In this document: piece after piece, positions 1 through 9,530 of the stretch
Layout of the letters: each line of letters starts with the position of its first letter
Numbering within the stretch: position 1 is the first letter of the stretch
NCBI RefSeq assembly: GCF_018271975.1
Contig: NZ_JAGUCN010000019.1
Location: forward strand, 62,001 to 126,000
Reading direction: 5' to 3'
Origin: Carboxylicivirga mesophila
GTDB taxonomy: Bacteria; Bacteroidota; Bacteroidia; Bacteroidales; Marinilabiliaceae
DNA length: 64,000 nucleotides
Notes under the pieces: generated by a model
Told to the model about the DNA's origin: nothing
Seen by the model: only the letters and a program-made list of their open reading frames with translations
The model's database searches: none
Program-made: the position numbers and the translations under genes

Positions 1-1808
1 TCTTCACTATTCTCTGACAAATGCTCAAAAATAACAATGGCATCAGGTTTCTGCTCCCAGATAGCAGAAGCCATTCGTTTTAGAATACCAATACGGGAGG
101 CATCGTAAGCACTTGCCCAATTACCTGCCGGATATGGCGTATTCGTAAATCCTTTGGTAAAATCAAACCGAAAACCATCAATCTTGTACTCTTCCATCCA
201 ATATGAACAGATACTGTCAACCAATTGCTGCGTATGCGTGCTTTCGTGATTGAAATCGTAGCCCCATTGAGCAGCTGGTTCTGCCATGTTATGCTCTGTA
301 TTGTACCATGGATTGTTTAAGGGCTTGCCATCATCTCCCAGATACATCCTTGCAAAAGGCGACTGCCCATAGGAATGGTTCAACACCATATCCATAATAA
401 CAGCAATACCAGCCTTATGACACTCATCGATAAAGGTCTTGTAATCCCCTACCGTACCATATGCTTTGTCGGCAGCAAAATAAAACGATGGATTATACCC
501 CCAGCTATCATTGCCTTCAAACTCATTAAACGGCATCAGTTCAATGGCATTAACCCCTAATCTCTTCAGGTAAGAAAGCGTATCGGTTATGGTCTTAATA
601 TCTTTGTTATCGGTAAAGTCGCGAATCAACACTTCATAAACCACAAGTTCTTCGGGCGATGGGGCTACAAAATCATTTACCTCCCAGATAAAAGTCTGAT
701 CGGCTGTTGTAAACACACTCACTATCTCATCTGTTTTTCCTTCGGGATAGGCTTTTAGGTTGGGATAGATATCCTCTGGTATGTATTTATCATTCCATGG
801 ATCCAGTATTTTAGTGGCATAAGGATCAGCTACTTTCAAATCGCTACCAATCCAAAACTGATAAGCGTACTCTTGTGTATCATCCAAGTCGGTTAGTGTT
901 AACCAGAAATAATCACCATCTTTCTTCATCATGGCCGAGTTAGATGGCTCCCAATTATTAAAGTCACCCATCAGATACACATATTCTTTATTAGGGGCAA
1001 ACAAAACAACTGTTGCAGTATTGGCATCAATTACATTAACGCCTCGTTTTAGCCCTAAGGGTAAAGGCTCGTTCACCACCTCTCCTTTTACAAAAAATTT
1101 AGTGGTAGCGCTTATCGAACTTGTAGCATCACTGGCTGTTGCCTCTAAAATGTACTGATCCAGCGTCACATTGGTGATGTCATGTACCAGTTCCTGGCCG
1201 GTGGTGCTGGCTACCACTTCACCATTAACCCTTAACTGAAGCTGATCATTTAACAGAGCATTGACCTGCACCTTAACAGTCGAACCACTTTCATGAATAC
1301 TGTTATTAACAGGACTAGATATCGAGACTGACAGTTCTTCATCCGACACATCCACAAAAATATCTTTGTTACCTGTATCCTTGCCTTCTTTAGAGTTATC
1401 GGTACTGCGAAACACAAATGCCATTTGCTTGATGACTTCAGAGGCTGCAACGCCATAGTAATCTCTAATGTTAGGAGTAATCTCAAGCGTATACTCGTTG
1501 GTCGAAACACGCGTCATTTTGTATTTGGAACTGTTATCACCCCATGTAGGCGCGTATTTCCAGTCACTCCCACTGGTACTTTCGTTGGTAATAACACCGG
1601 TATGAGCATATACATCGCCTGTGTAATCCATGAGTCCCTGGTTACCTTTATCTGCATAAAAAGTAATTGTAACAGATTTTGATTCAACAGGAATAGCAGG
1701 TTCAGAGGTAACCACCTGTGCCTTTAGTCCAATGGAAACAAGGAACATAAAGAGCAAAAATGTGCCCCTGCTAATTAGTTTATTTAGGTAATTATCTCTC
1801 ATAAGCAT
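1..1808 (-). CDS. Secreted GH13 alpha-amylase, C-terminus cut by window edge
   Basis: Starch-degrading alpha-amylase expected at the cell surface or outside the cell. About 602 codons are visible; the 3' end runs off the left edge. Seen in order: signal peptide (about residues 1-31), a beta-rich N-terminal module, an Ig-like stretch, a CBM48-like module with a GDFNNW motif, then a GH13 barrel. Conserved region I (DMVLNH), region II (GFRFD, nucleophile Asp about 549) and region III (IFEHL, acid/base Glu about 595) are intact. Two in-frame ATGs compete, at 1808 and 1802; I took the longer. It is the last visible gene of the SusC-SusD-SusE/F series, but a hairpin with a U-tract lies just upstream of its start, so its transcription may be partly uncoupled. 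A type IX sorting domain could lie beyond the edge and cannot be judged. Confidence 0.93.
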   Translation of the reverse strand, partial: MLMRDNYLNKLISRGTFLLFMFLVSIGLKAQVVTSEPAIPVESKSVTITFYADKGNQGLMDYTGDVYAHTGVITNESTSGSDWKYAPTWGDNSSKYKMTRVSTNEYTLEITPNIRDYYGVAASEVIKQMAFVFRSTDNSKEGKDTGNKDIFVDVSDEELSVSISSPVNNSIHESGSTVKVQVNALLNDQLQLRVNGEVVASTTGQELVHDITNVTLDQYILEATASDATSSISATTKFFVKGEVVNEPLPLGLKRGVNVIDANTATVVLFAPNKEYVYLMGDFNNWEPSNSAMMKKDGDYFWLTLTDLDDTQEYAYQFWIGSDLKVADPYATKILDPWNDKYIPEDIYPNLKAYPEGKTDEIVSVFTTADQTFIWEVNDFVAPSPEELVVYEVLIRDFTDNKDIKTITDTLSYLKRLGVNAIELMPFNEFEGNDSWGYNPSFYFAADKAYGTVGDYKTFIDECHKAGIAVIMDMVLNHSYGQSPFARMYLGDDGKPLNNPWYNTEHNMAEPAAQWGYDFNHESTHTQQLVDSICSYWMEEYKIDGFRFDFTKGFTNTPYPAGNWASAYDASRIGILKRMASAIWEQKPDAIVIFEHLSENSE

Positions 1809-1815
1809 GTGTTTT

Positions 1816-1848
1816 AAAAAAAAAGCCGCCACAGTGGGCGGCTTTTTT
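1816..1848 (-). terminator. Rho-independent terminator after the SusE/F-like gene
   Basis: A GCCGCC/GGCGGC stem (1825-1830 with 1837-1842) has a six-base loop and is flanked by A-runs and T-runs, so it can work in either direction. Read leftward it ends the SusE/F-like transcript. It also sits within 10 to 15 bases of the amylase start codon, so it could act as a partial terminator setting amylase level relative to the binding proteins. Confidence 0.8.
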
Positions 1849-1869
1849 ATGCAAATATTATTAAGTGTT

Positions 1870-2922
1870 CTATTCAACTATTTCAAAAGTATAAGTCATA
1901 TTGTTTAAATCAAATGTTACGTGGTAGTTACCAGGCGTATCGCATGAAATGTTATCACCTGAACCTACAAGATTACCATTAGAATCACCTGTAAGGTCAC
2001 CGCCCCATGAACTATTCTTTCTGAATTTCCAACCTCCTGCTACGAAATCAGCAGTTGCCTCCCAGTACTTACGCTGGCCATTGTAGTGCATAATGATATC
2101 ATCAGTATCACCCCAGCCACCAATGGCTTCACCAATTATTCCCCAATAATCAGTTTTAGTCAACGTTATTGTATTCGCATCCAAGTCAACTCTAAATACA
2201 TATGTACCAGGAGTTACTTTGAAGTTATCTCCACCGCCAACGGTTCCTGTATAATTGTCACCATCTGCAGTTAATGTTCCACCCCAGTTTACATCCCAGC
2301 TAGGACCTTCAGTTAATTTAAACTCTCCATTATTATCAGCTGTTTCAGTAATTCTGATGATTCCCTCATAAACATTGTCGAAATTATACGAATACAACCT
2401 ACCATTTTCGGCACCTGGACTCCAACCTTGGTATGCTCCAGGAACATAAATCATTGGGTAATCGATTATTGTTTCATATGGAGTAGTCGTATACTCTTTG
2501 AAAGCAGATACTATATCATCTACATTCTCATTAATCTTAGCCAAAACACGCAAATAAACTTGTGTTTCAACACCAGGATCCAATTCTAAAGCAATTAATG
2601 CATTATTAACACCACTAACTTTAATATCAACACTGGTTTCGCTAGTTTCAGCCAAAGTAGTTACAACATCAAAAATATTTGTTGTAGAAAGTTCAACTAC
2701 ATAATCAACCTGAACACTTACACCAGGATCTGTAGCTGACCACTCGAATGTAATTAATTCATCGGCATCATCTTTTGTAAATACTAATCCATCAGCACCT
2801 GGCAAACTAATATTTGACTCAGTTGCTAACTCAGGGTTGTATGTTAATTTATCATCTTCTGAACAAGACGAAAACAACATGGCTCCCAGTAATATAACAG
2901 CTATATATTGAAATATTTTCAT
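1870..2922 (-). CDS. SusE/SusF-like outer-membrane starch-binding lipoprotein
   Basis: Surface lipoprotein that would hold starch or maltodextrin chains for the SusCD importer; no catalysis is expected. The 350-residue protein has an SPII signal with lipobox Cys20 (LFSSC) followed by acidic residues, as in surface-exposed Bacteroidota lipoproteins. Next come a SusE-type N-terminal Ig-like domain (about 25-150) and two related beta-sandwich modules (about 155-255 and 260-350) carrying GAYQGW and GGWGD motifs, typical of SusE/SusF binding modules. It lies 25 bases after the SusD gene and before a terminator. SusE and SusF share this build, so I do not choose between them. Confidence 0.88.
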   Translation of the reverse strand: MKIFQYIAVILLGAMLFSSCSEDDKLTYNPELATESNISLPGADGLVFTKDDADELITFEWSATDPGVSVQVDYVVELSTTNIFDVVTTLAETSETSVDIKVSGVNNALIALELDPGVETQVYLRVLAKINENVDDIVSAFKEYTTTPYETIIDYPMIYVPGAYQGWSPGAENGRLYSYNFDNVYEGIIRITETADNNGEFKLTEGPSWDVNWGGTLTADGDNYTGTVGGGDNFKVTPGTYVFRVDLDANTITLTKTDYWGIIGEAIGGWGDTDDIIMHYNGQRKYWEATADFVAGGWKFRKNSSWGGDLTGDSNGNLVGSGDNISCDTPGNYHVTFDLNNMTYTFEIVE

Positions 2923-2947
2923 TTGTCTAAAATTTATAGGTTAACGA

Positions 2948-4579
2948 TTAATAACCTGGGTTCTGATTAAGATTTGGATTTGCAGTAATATCTGTAAATG
3001 GAATAGGCATTAGATTATACTTATCATCCACATCTTTCCCCTGCAAAGCATCACCTTTTAGAGGCCAGTTATAACCTTTTGTAAACTTACCAAAGCGCAC
3101 AAGATCTGAACGACGGTGACACTCCCAATATAATTCACGAGCTCTCTCATCAAGAATCCAATCTAGATCAATTGTTCCTGGTAAAGTTGTTCCTGCTCTA
3201 TCAGCAATCTCTTGCAAGTATGCCCTACTTGCACCCGAAACAGCTCCATCTAATCTTAGGTCAACCTCAGCAGCCATTAAATAAGCATCGGCCAAACGGA
3301 AAACAGGAATGTTAATATCAGTCCAGTCTGATTTACCTTCGTTAGAACCATAACCACCACTTCTTGTTCTGTTTTTATACTTAACAACCGCATAGCCGTG
3401 AGTAAATTGATCTTGTTGCTCAATTTCTAACTGCTGGCCAGTTGTAAACCAAAGTGCACGGTTATCATCAACACTAAATTTATTTACCAGGGCCTTTGTA
3501 GTGCGGTTACCACCCCAACCATTAGCCATACCATAATCATTTGGCTTCATTTCATCACCACCGATAGAAGCAGCTACCACATATGTCATACCACCATACG
3601 TTCTGGTATCATCACCATTGGAGTTAATTGAATAAATGATTTCATTATCAGCTTTATAATTATCAGCTAAGAATAGGTATTCATATGGAGAATACACATC
3701 ACCCGCAACAGCATCAGCATCAGTAATCAGGCTATATCCTGCTGACGTTACTTTATTGATGTAAGTACGAGCTTTTGTATAATATGCATTGTCTAATTCT
3801 CCTCTGTAAATATTATGATTCAAATACAACTTTGCTAATACCATCCATGCTGCAGCTTTATTAGCCTGGCCTCCATAAGTTTGGCCAACATCAGCTAATA
3901 CCTGTGATTTATCTTCACCTTCTCCAACTATGGCTAACAATTCACTTTCGATGTAATCGAACAGTTCTGGTCCACGTGGGTTTTCACCAGCAGGTAGAGG
4001 TAAAACAGAACCAATGGCACTATTCTCAGTTACAAATGGAACACCATTTCCAAATAAATCCAAAGCATGCCAGTATGATAAGGCTCTTAAGAAACGAGCT
4101 TCTGCCATATACTGCGGTAAGTTAGAATACTCAGGTTTTCCTAATCTGTTTGCCTGACGAATAAACTCGTTAGCTAAAGAAACCTGGTAAATAGCTCTGT
4201 AGTAAAATTGACGGATGAATCCATTGTTTGCACCCCAATCTACCTGACTTACATCTGGCAAATCACCATCAGCCCATCCATTTACGGCTTCATCGGTTGG
4301 TAATTCCTGACAAACGAAATAACCTCTCCAATACTGGCTGTGACCTTCGTCAAAACCAACTAAATCTGGATCACCTGCAGGTCCTTGTTGGCCTGAAACT
4401 GCAAAACCAGCATAAATCTTAGCCAACACTTGAGCAAATGCCTCCTCTGAATCCAAAACTTTATCTGCTGTTGCCAAGTTTGGATCAATCGGCGTAACAT
4501 CTAAATCACTTGTACATGCACCTAAACCAACGATAATAGCAAGTGCAAATGCAATTTTATTTAATACTTTTATCTTCAT
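2948..4579 (-). CDS. SusD-family (RagB) glycan-binding lipoprotein
   Basis: Surface lid of the SusCD importer, which binds oligosaccharide and closes over the SusC barrel. The protein has 543 residues with lipobox Cys22 (GLGAC). The family's hallmark helical segments are present: ARFLRALSYWHALDLFG near residue 165, and a C-terminal segment with DERARELYWECHRRSDL near residue 480. TPR-like helices fill the N-terminal half. It begins 12 bases after the SusC stop and is surely co-transcribed with it. Substrate is inferred as maltodextrin from the GH13, GH65 and maltose-transport neighbours. Confidence 0.95.
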   Translation of the reverse strand: MKIKVLNKIAFALAIIVGLGACTSDLDVTPIDPNLATADKVLDSEEAFAQVLAKIYAGFAVSGQQGPAGDPDLVGFDEGHSQYWRGYFVCQELPTDEAVNGWADGDLPDVSQVDWGANNGFIRQFYYRAIYQVSLANEFIRQANRLGKPEYSNLPQYMAEARFLRALSYWHALDLFGNGVPFVTENSAIGSVLPLPAGENPRGPELFDYIESELLAIVGEGEDKSQVLADVGQTYGGQANKAAAWMVLAKLYLNHNIYRGELDNAYYTKARTYINKVTSAGYSLITDADAVAGDVYSPYEYLFLADNYKADNEIIYSINSNGDDTRTYGGMTYVVAASIGGDEMKPNDYGMANGWGGNRTTKALVNKFSVDDNRALWFTTGQQLEIEQQDQFTHGYAVVKYKNRTRSGGYGSNEGKSDWTDINIPVFRLADAYLMAAEVDLRLDGAVSGASRAYLQEIADRAGTTLPGTIDLDWILDERARELYWECHRRSDLVRFGKFTKGYNWPLKGDALQGKDVDDKYNLMPIPFTDITANPNLNQNPGY

Positions 4580-4591
4580 GACTTCTTCAAA

Positions 4592-7588
4592 TTAAAATGT
4601 AACATTTACACCAAGTAAAAATGTTCTTGGACGTGGGTAAATATTATTATCAATACCTCCACTCACCTCAGGATCAATTCCTTCATAGTCTGTAATAACA
4701 AATACGTTATTAACCGAAGTGTAAACTCTCATCTTCATATTGTTGTTCAACAAATCAGACATATCATATCCAAGGGTGATATTGTCCATTCTGAAGAAAG
4801 AGGCATTCTGCACATAGTAATCACTTAAGTATTGAGCAGTGTTAAAACCTGTATTGAATACATCTTTATTCAAATTATTCAGGTACTCACCACTAATTTG
4901 CATTCTGTTATAGAATCCACCATCAGAGGCCATGTTATTATAGACATATTGACCTAAGTTAGCGCGTCCTGCCATGCTGAAATCCCAGTTTTTATAATTG
5001 AAGTTAGTATTCAAACCAAGCATCACTTTAGGAGCTGATTGCTTATAAACTCTCAAATCACTTTCGTTGAATTGTCCGTCTCCATTAACGTCTTCATATA
5101 AACCTTCAATTGGCATGCCATTAGTACCATATATTTGCTTATAAACAAAGAATGAATTAGCTGGCTGTCCAACTTGGTGAATTTGAACCATATTACCAGT
5201 ACCACCTGAAATACCACCTGTTTGAACACCCAAGTAGTTCGGATCTTCAACCCTTGTTAATTTTGTAATCTCATTTTCATTATAGGCAACATTGGCACCA
5301 ATACTCCAAGAGTAATCGCTTCCTTCCAACGCAATTGCATTAACAGACAATTCAAAACCTTTATTCTCCAACGAACCAACATTTGTAACAAGTTCATTAG
5401 TTAAGTTAGCACCTGCAGGCACAGGAATCTGGTTCAACAGATCCTTTGTTTCACGTAAGTAGACATCTAAGGTACCGCTAATGCGATTATTTAAGAATCC
5501 ATAGTCGAATCCAATATTATAGGTTGTTGTTTCCTCCCATTTCAAATTCTCATCATATCCGTTAGGGCGAATTGTAGTTAATGGCACACGATCATATGAA
5601 CCAGTCACATTGTTGTAATAAACATACTGCGCTGTTGGCTGTCCTGATTTATAAGTTCCGAAATAACCATAGTCAGAACCAATATTTTGCTGACCAGTTA
5701 CACCATAACCCAATTTCATTTTCAAGGTAGAAAGCACATCACTTCCTTCTAAGAAAGATTCTTCTTTCACATTCCATGCTAAAGCAACAGATGGGAAAAG
5801 ACCCCAACGATTATCTTCTGAGAAACGTGACGATCCATCATTTCTTAAAGTAAATGTTAAGTAGTATTTATCGGATAACACATAATTTAATCTACCGAAG
5901 AATGATACCAGGTAGTTCTCATTACGGGTCAAGTTTTCTGGATCTCTCACGAAATCACCATCTTCATTTGGTAAGTTGAACCAACTACCTGATGTGTTTT
6001 CAGTCCAGAAATGTTGCCATGAGTACCCACCCATCACATCAAAACGAGAATCTATGGCATCTAGGTTTTTAGTATACTGCAAGTAGAAATCAAGTAATTT
6101 ATTTTCTTTCTTTAATTTATACTTTTCATAAGAACCTCCACGCAAATATGCATCAGTATCCCATGCAGCACCAGCCATAACTTCTTTTGGATCATCCTGT
6201 GATTCCAGCATGTCCATCCCGATATTCAAATTGGCGCGAAGCTCTGGTAAAAAGTGGAATTTATAGTCGAATTGAGCATTTCCAATGAACCTATTCACTT
6301 TAGATTTATCAACTCGCTGGTCAATTAGTGCTCTTGGGTTATCAGGGGCATTACCATTAGGAGTTCCATCTCCACGGGTCCATGTAAAGTAACCTCCATA
6401 AGGCTCAAACATATCACCTGTTATCATTTGTGTTGGATCCATAGAAATTGCGGCTCCAACAGCTCCTGTATTTGAAAAGTTGTTGTTAACAAACATTCCT
6501 TTGGCAGAAAGATTCACTCTTAAGTGATCATCAAAAAATGTTGGATTAACATTAATTGACGCTGTTGTTCTTTCCATACTTGATTCATCAAGGATACCAT
6601 TTGAAAGGTTGTATCCAACAGAAGCACGATATGGCATTTTGTCCGCAATCATACCTGACATTGCAAGGTTATGATCAGTACTTACTGCAGTTCTATAAAC
6701 TTCTTTTTGCCAATCAGTACTTGCCTCTCCCATTAAACCTACATTATCAGGGAATTTATCTGTAAGAACCTCTCTATATTGATTAGCGCTTAAAATGTCT
6801 AACTCATTCGCTTTAGTTGCCACAGATACATTACCTGCATAATCTATCTTCATTCCAGCTCCACTACCTTTTTTAGTAGTAATTAAGATTACTCCATTAG
6901 ATGCTCGTGAACCATAAATTGCGGTAGCTGATGCATCCTTTAATACAGTAAAAGTTTCAATATCATTTGGATTAACAACATTAAGCGGGTTACGCATACC
7001 TCCTACATCTCCTCCATCAAGAGGCACACCATCAATAATAATTAGAGGATCATTAGACGCTGTAAGTGAAGAACCACCGCGAATTCTAATAGTCGCACCT
7101 TCTCCAGGCGCACCACCACCATCAGTAATCTGCACACCAGCTACTTTACCATTAATTAACTGTTGTGGAGATGCAATCGCTCCCTGGTTAAAATCATCAG
7201 CATTAACGGTCTGGATAGATCCTGTTAAATCTTTCTTTTTTGTAGTACCATACCCAATAACAACCACTTCTTCCATGCCAATTATATCTTCTTCCAAGGC
7301 AACATTAATGGTTGTATTAGTAGCAACAATTTCTTGTGATTTATAGCCAATAAATGAGAAAACCAGCGTTTGCCCATTTTCAACGCTTAACGTGTAATTT
7401 CCATCAGGAGTAGTAATTGTACCGGTTGTGGTACCTTTAACTGCAACGGTTACGCCAGGTAATGGCATTCCATCAGCTGCGTCTGTTACCGTTCCTGACA
7501 CTGTCATTTGTTGGGCGTATAGCGCTGAAAAGCTAAAAAGCGCCACAACAATAAGCAGTAACTTAAAAAGATTTGACTGTCTTTTCAT
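4592..7588 (-). CDS. SusC-family TonB-dependent outer-membrane transporter
   Basis: TonB-dependent barrel importing maltodextrins across the outer membrane with its SusD partner. The 998-residue protein has a signal peptide (1-25), a carboxypeptidase-regulatory-like domain (about 29-110, PLPGVTVAVKG), a plug (about 120-230, with IRIRGGSS and DPLIIIDGVPL) and a 22-strand-type barrel ending in an aromatic Phe (LLGVNVTF). Length is normal for the family. It is the first gene of the leftward operon. A promoter candidate at 7817-7847 would give a leader of over 200 bases, and LacI-type operator candidates lie further upstream. Substrate is inferred from neighbours. Confidence 0.96.
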   Translation of the reverse strand: MKRQSNLFKLLLIVVALFSFSALYAQQMTVSGTVTDAADGMPLPGVTVAVKGTTTGTITTPDGNYTLSVENGQTLVFSFIGYKSQEIVATNTTINVALEEDIIGMEEVVVIGYGTTKKKDLTGSIQTVNADDFNQGAIASPQQLINGKVAGVQITDGGGAPGEGATIRIRGGSSLTASNDPLIIIDGVPLDGGDVGGMRNPLNVVNPNDIETFTVLKDASATAIYGSRASNGVILITTKKGSGAGMKIDYAGNVSVATKANELDILSANQYREVLTDKFPDNVGLMGEASTDWQKEVYRTAVSTDHNLAMSGMIADKMPYRASVGYNLSNGILDESSMERTTASINVNPTFFDDHLRVNLSAKGMFVNNNFSNTGAVGAAISMDPTQMITGDMFEPYGGYFTWTRGDGTPNGNAPDNPRALIDQRVDKSKVNRFIGNAQFDYKFHFLPELRANLNIGMDMLESQDDPKEVMAGAAWDTDAYLRGGSYEKYKLKKENKLLDFYLQYTKNLDAIDSRFDVMGGYSWQHFWTENTSGSWFNLPNEDGDFVRDPENLTRNENYLVSFFGRLNYVLSDKYYLTFTLRNDGSSRFSEDNRWGLFPSVALAWNVKEESFLEGSDVLSTLKMKLGYGVTGQQNIGSDYGYFGTYKSGQPTAQYVYYNNVTGSYDRVPLTTIRPNGYDENLKWEETTTYNIGFDYGFLNNRISGTLDVYLRETKDLLNQIPVPAGANLTNELVTNVGSLENKGFELSVNAIALEGSDYSWSIGANVAYNENEITKLTRVEDPNYLGVQTGGISGGTGNMVQIHQVGQPANSFFVYKQIYGTNGMPIEGLYEDVNGDGQFNESDLRVYKQSAPKVMLGLNTNFNYKNWDFSMAGRANLGQYVYNNMASDGGFYNRMQISGEYLNNLNKDVFNTGFNTAQYLSDYYVQNASFFRMDNITLGYDMSDLLNNNMKMRVYTSVNNVFVITDYEGIDPEVSGGIDNNIYPRPRTFLLGVNVTF

Positions 7589-7816
7589 AAAAACTAGATT
7601 TTCATGTGTTGATAAAAAATTTAATTTATCATGTTAGCCCCCTTGCAATTGGGGTGGTTTAGACCACTAATCAAAATTATACCAATTTAAACGTGGTGCT
7701 ATACCGAATTAAACATCCGTTATCCGTTTTAAAGGATTTTCATTTGTGGATTAATTGAGAAGATGATTCTGTTAATACCTTTAAAACAATGCTTAATTTA
7801 ACCACTAAGACCGCTA

Positions 7817-7847
7817 CAAACATATGCAATTTTGAAGATTCTGTAAA
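7817..7847 (-). promoter_or_regulatory. Candidate promoter of the SusC-SusD-SusE/F operon
   Basis: On the minus strand the sequence reads TTTA, 19 bases, TATGTTTG. This matches the Bacteroidota form (TTTG, 19 bases, TAnnTTTG) with one change in the -33 element. Transcription would start near 7810 and leave about 220 bases of leader before SusC. Confidence 0.5.
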
Positions 7848-7890
7848 CATTTATTAACACACAAATACACAATTTTGCAGATAATTCGTC

Positions 7891-7902
7891 GCAACCGTTT
7901 GC
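7891..7902. promoter_or_regulatory. LacI-type operator candidate upstream of SusC
   Basis: GCAACCGTTTGC differs by one base from the symmetrical GCAAACGTTTGC form with central CG that LacI-family regulators bind. It lies beside a LacI-family gene and its right half-site is repeated in tandem (next entry). Confidence 0.5.
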
Positions 7903-7929
7903 GGTGTCGTTTGCGGTGTCGTTTGCGGT
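7894..7929. repeat. Three tandem 12-base repeats carrying an operator half-site
   Basis: One copy of ACCGTTTGCGGT is followed by two exact copies of GTCGTTTGCGGT. Each unit carries CGTTTGC, the right half of the neighbouring operator candidate, so half-sites recur every 12 bases. Three units without spacers do not make a CRISPR array. Confidence 0.85.
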
Positions 7930-8070
7930 AAAACAACCTGCTGTAGAACATGTTTTGTTTTTTTCAGAATTATGATCCGTCAACTCATTTTTCGGCAAAC
8001 TATGAGAGGTATTGATGTTTTTGCTATCTTTAATTTTTATCAGTCTAACAACAGTTCCATAGCTATAAAA

Positions 8071-9099
8071 ATGAAATCCCAACCAATCACGATTAAAGAT
8101 ATTGCCAGAATACTTGGTATCTCACCATCTACTGTTTCAAGGGCTCTGAAGGACCACCCAGACATTAGCCCGAAAACCAAACAGTTGGTGCAAACATTTG
8201 CCGAAAAAGTAAACTACCGTCCCAATGCATTGGCGTTAAGTTTGAGGAGCAGTAAAACTAATACCATTGGCATTGTAATACCGGAGATTGTTCACCATTT
8301 CTTTTCTACAGTTATTAGTGGTATTGAAGATGTAGCATATGGAAGAGGTTATAATGCCATCATTTGCCAAACGAATGAAAATTACCAGAGAGAGGTGATT
8401 GACCTACAAGCGCTTGTTGACAACCGGGTGGATGGTATTTTAATATCGATGAGCAAGAACACACATGAGTTTGCCCACTTCGAAAACCTGAAGGAAAATG
8501 GTGTTCCAGTGGTGTTTTTCGACCGAATATGCGAACAAATTAGCTCCGACAGAGTAATTGCTGACGATTTTGAAGGCGCCAGAATTGCCACTCGTCATTT
8601 GATAGATAAAGGCTGTAAAAAAATTATGCACCTGGCAGCACCGCAACATTTATTAATAGGTAAAAACCGCAAAGAAGGATATTGCAGTGCTCTAAAAGAG
8701 CATAAACTCAGCTGTGACGATCGCTTAATAGTTAAGTGTGACACACGTGAAACTGTATTTGCCAGGGCTGATGATATTATCCGCTTAGCTCCTGAAGTTG
8801 ATGGTATATTTGCCGTTAACGACAGTACTGCCATTGCTGCTATGCAAGTCCTTCAGCGTAACGGCTACAGCATCCCCAAAGACATTGCAGTTGTGGGCTT
8901 TGGCGACGGCCCCAATGCCAATATAGCTTACCCACCACTCACAACCGTTGAGCAAAAAGGCTATGATATAGGACAGGCCGCTATGCGCCTATTAATAGGC
9001 CATATTGAAAACAATGTGGATGAGGAAGAATATGAGACGAAAATATTTACGCCTGAACTGGTAGAACGCGCCTCATCGCAACTAGGCACTGAATACTAA
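8071..9099 (+). CDS. LacI-family transcriptional regulator of the maltose locus
   Basis: DNA-binding sugar sensor expected to control the divergent SusC operon and the maltose transporter/phosphorylase genes. The 342-residue protein has an N-terminal LacI helix-turn-helix (ITIKDIARILGISPSTVS, residues 6-23), a hinge helix (NALALSLR, about 52-59) and a periplasmic-binding-protein-like effector domain to the end. Start chosen at 8071 because residues 1-10 then match normal LacI N-termini; the reading frame stays open upstream to 7972 but that part resembles no family member. Effector is inferred as maltose or a breakdown product. Operators near both target promoters support the role. Confidence 0.92.
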   Translation: MKSQPITIKDIARILGISPSTVSRALKDHPDISPKTKQLVQTFAEKVNYRPNALALSLRSSKTNTIGIVIPEIVHHFFSTVISGIEDVAYGRGYNAIICQTNENYQREVIDLQALVDNRVDGILISMSKNTHEFAHFENLKENGVPVVFFDRICEQISSDRVIADDFEGARIATRHLIDKGCKKIMHLAAPQHLLIGKNRKEGYCSALKEHKLSCDDRLIVKCDTRETVFARADDIIRLAPEVDGIFAVNDSTAIAAMQVLQRNGYSIPKDIAVVGFGDGPNANIAYPPLTTVEQKGYDIGQAAMRLLIGHIENNVDEEEYETKIFTPELVERASSQLGTEY

Positions 9100-9189
9100 G
9101 CACTACCCTTTACTTTAATAATTAACTGCATTGATGGCCATTGTTAACCATGCAGTCTATGGGCTATTGGCTATAAAGTAATACCTTCC

Positions 9190-9201
9190 GAAAACGTTTG
9201 C
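9190..9201. promoter_or_regulatory. LacI-type operator candidate 1 upstream of transporter
   Basis: GAAAACGTTTGC is a near-perfect dyad around a central CG, one base from GCAAACGTTTGC. Confidence 0.55.
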
Positions 9202-9255
9202 AAAAAATCCGGTTTGTTAATTTTCAGCCTATCTCTAAAAAATGCAAGGCATTTC

Positions 9256-9267
9256 GCAAACGATTGC
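9256..9267. promoter_or_regulatory. LacI-type operator candidate 2 upstream of transporter
   Basis: GCAAACGATTGC is one base from the symmetrical LacI-type site. Its centre lies 66 bases from that of the previous site, a spacing that could allow looping. Confidence 0.55.
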
Positions 9268-9530
9268 AATCAGTAATAGTACTGATTTATTAGAAGATAG
9301 CCTAAAACACCGCAACAAATAAAGCTGGCATAAATATTAAGTTTATCTTAAATTTGTATTGGATTTAATTGATAAGAGACTTTCCTGTTAATGCCTTTCA
9401 ATAATGCTTATACCTTTATAAGTCATTAAGGTATTGTTGTACCTCATCTAAGACTATGAATATCATTTTGCCTGCGGTTGGTTTACTAACTGTTATCAAT
9501 TGGTATTCCTGTAACTAAAAACAAGTAATT

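Larger units (their letters stand above)
7589..8070. other. Divergent control region between SusC operon and LacI gene
   Basis: This 482-base gap holds, from left to right, a long SusC leader with a small GTGGT/ACCAC hairpin at about 7654-7667, a candidate leftward promoter (7817-7847) and a block of LacI-type operator half-sites in 12-base tandem repeats (7891-7929). No convincing gene was found in it; open frames here are short and run through the repeats. Confidence 0.7.
9100..9530. other. Control region between LacI gene and maltose transporter
   Basis: This 431-base gap contains two LacI-type operator candidates and a TAAATTTG element at 9349-9356 that fits a -7 box, although no good -33 box precedes it. 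Transcription from there would give a leader of about 165 bases. No gene was seen. Confidence 0.6.

Noticed and set aside
7894-7929. Possible CRISPR array
   Set aside because: The units are only 12 bases, adjoin without spacers, and no cas gene is near.
7798-8082. Leftward open frame of 94 codons with a repeated Asn-Asp-Thr-Ala pattern
   Set aside because: The pattern is produced by the 12-base tandem repeats of the operator region; the frame overlaps the LacI gene start and has no protein-like features.
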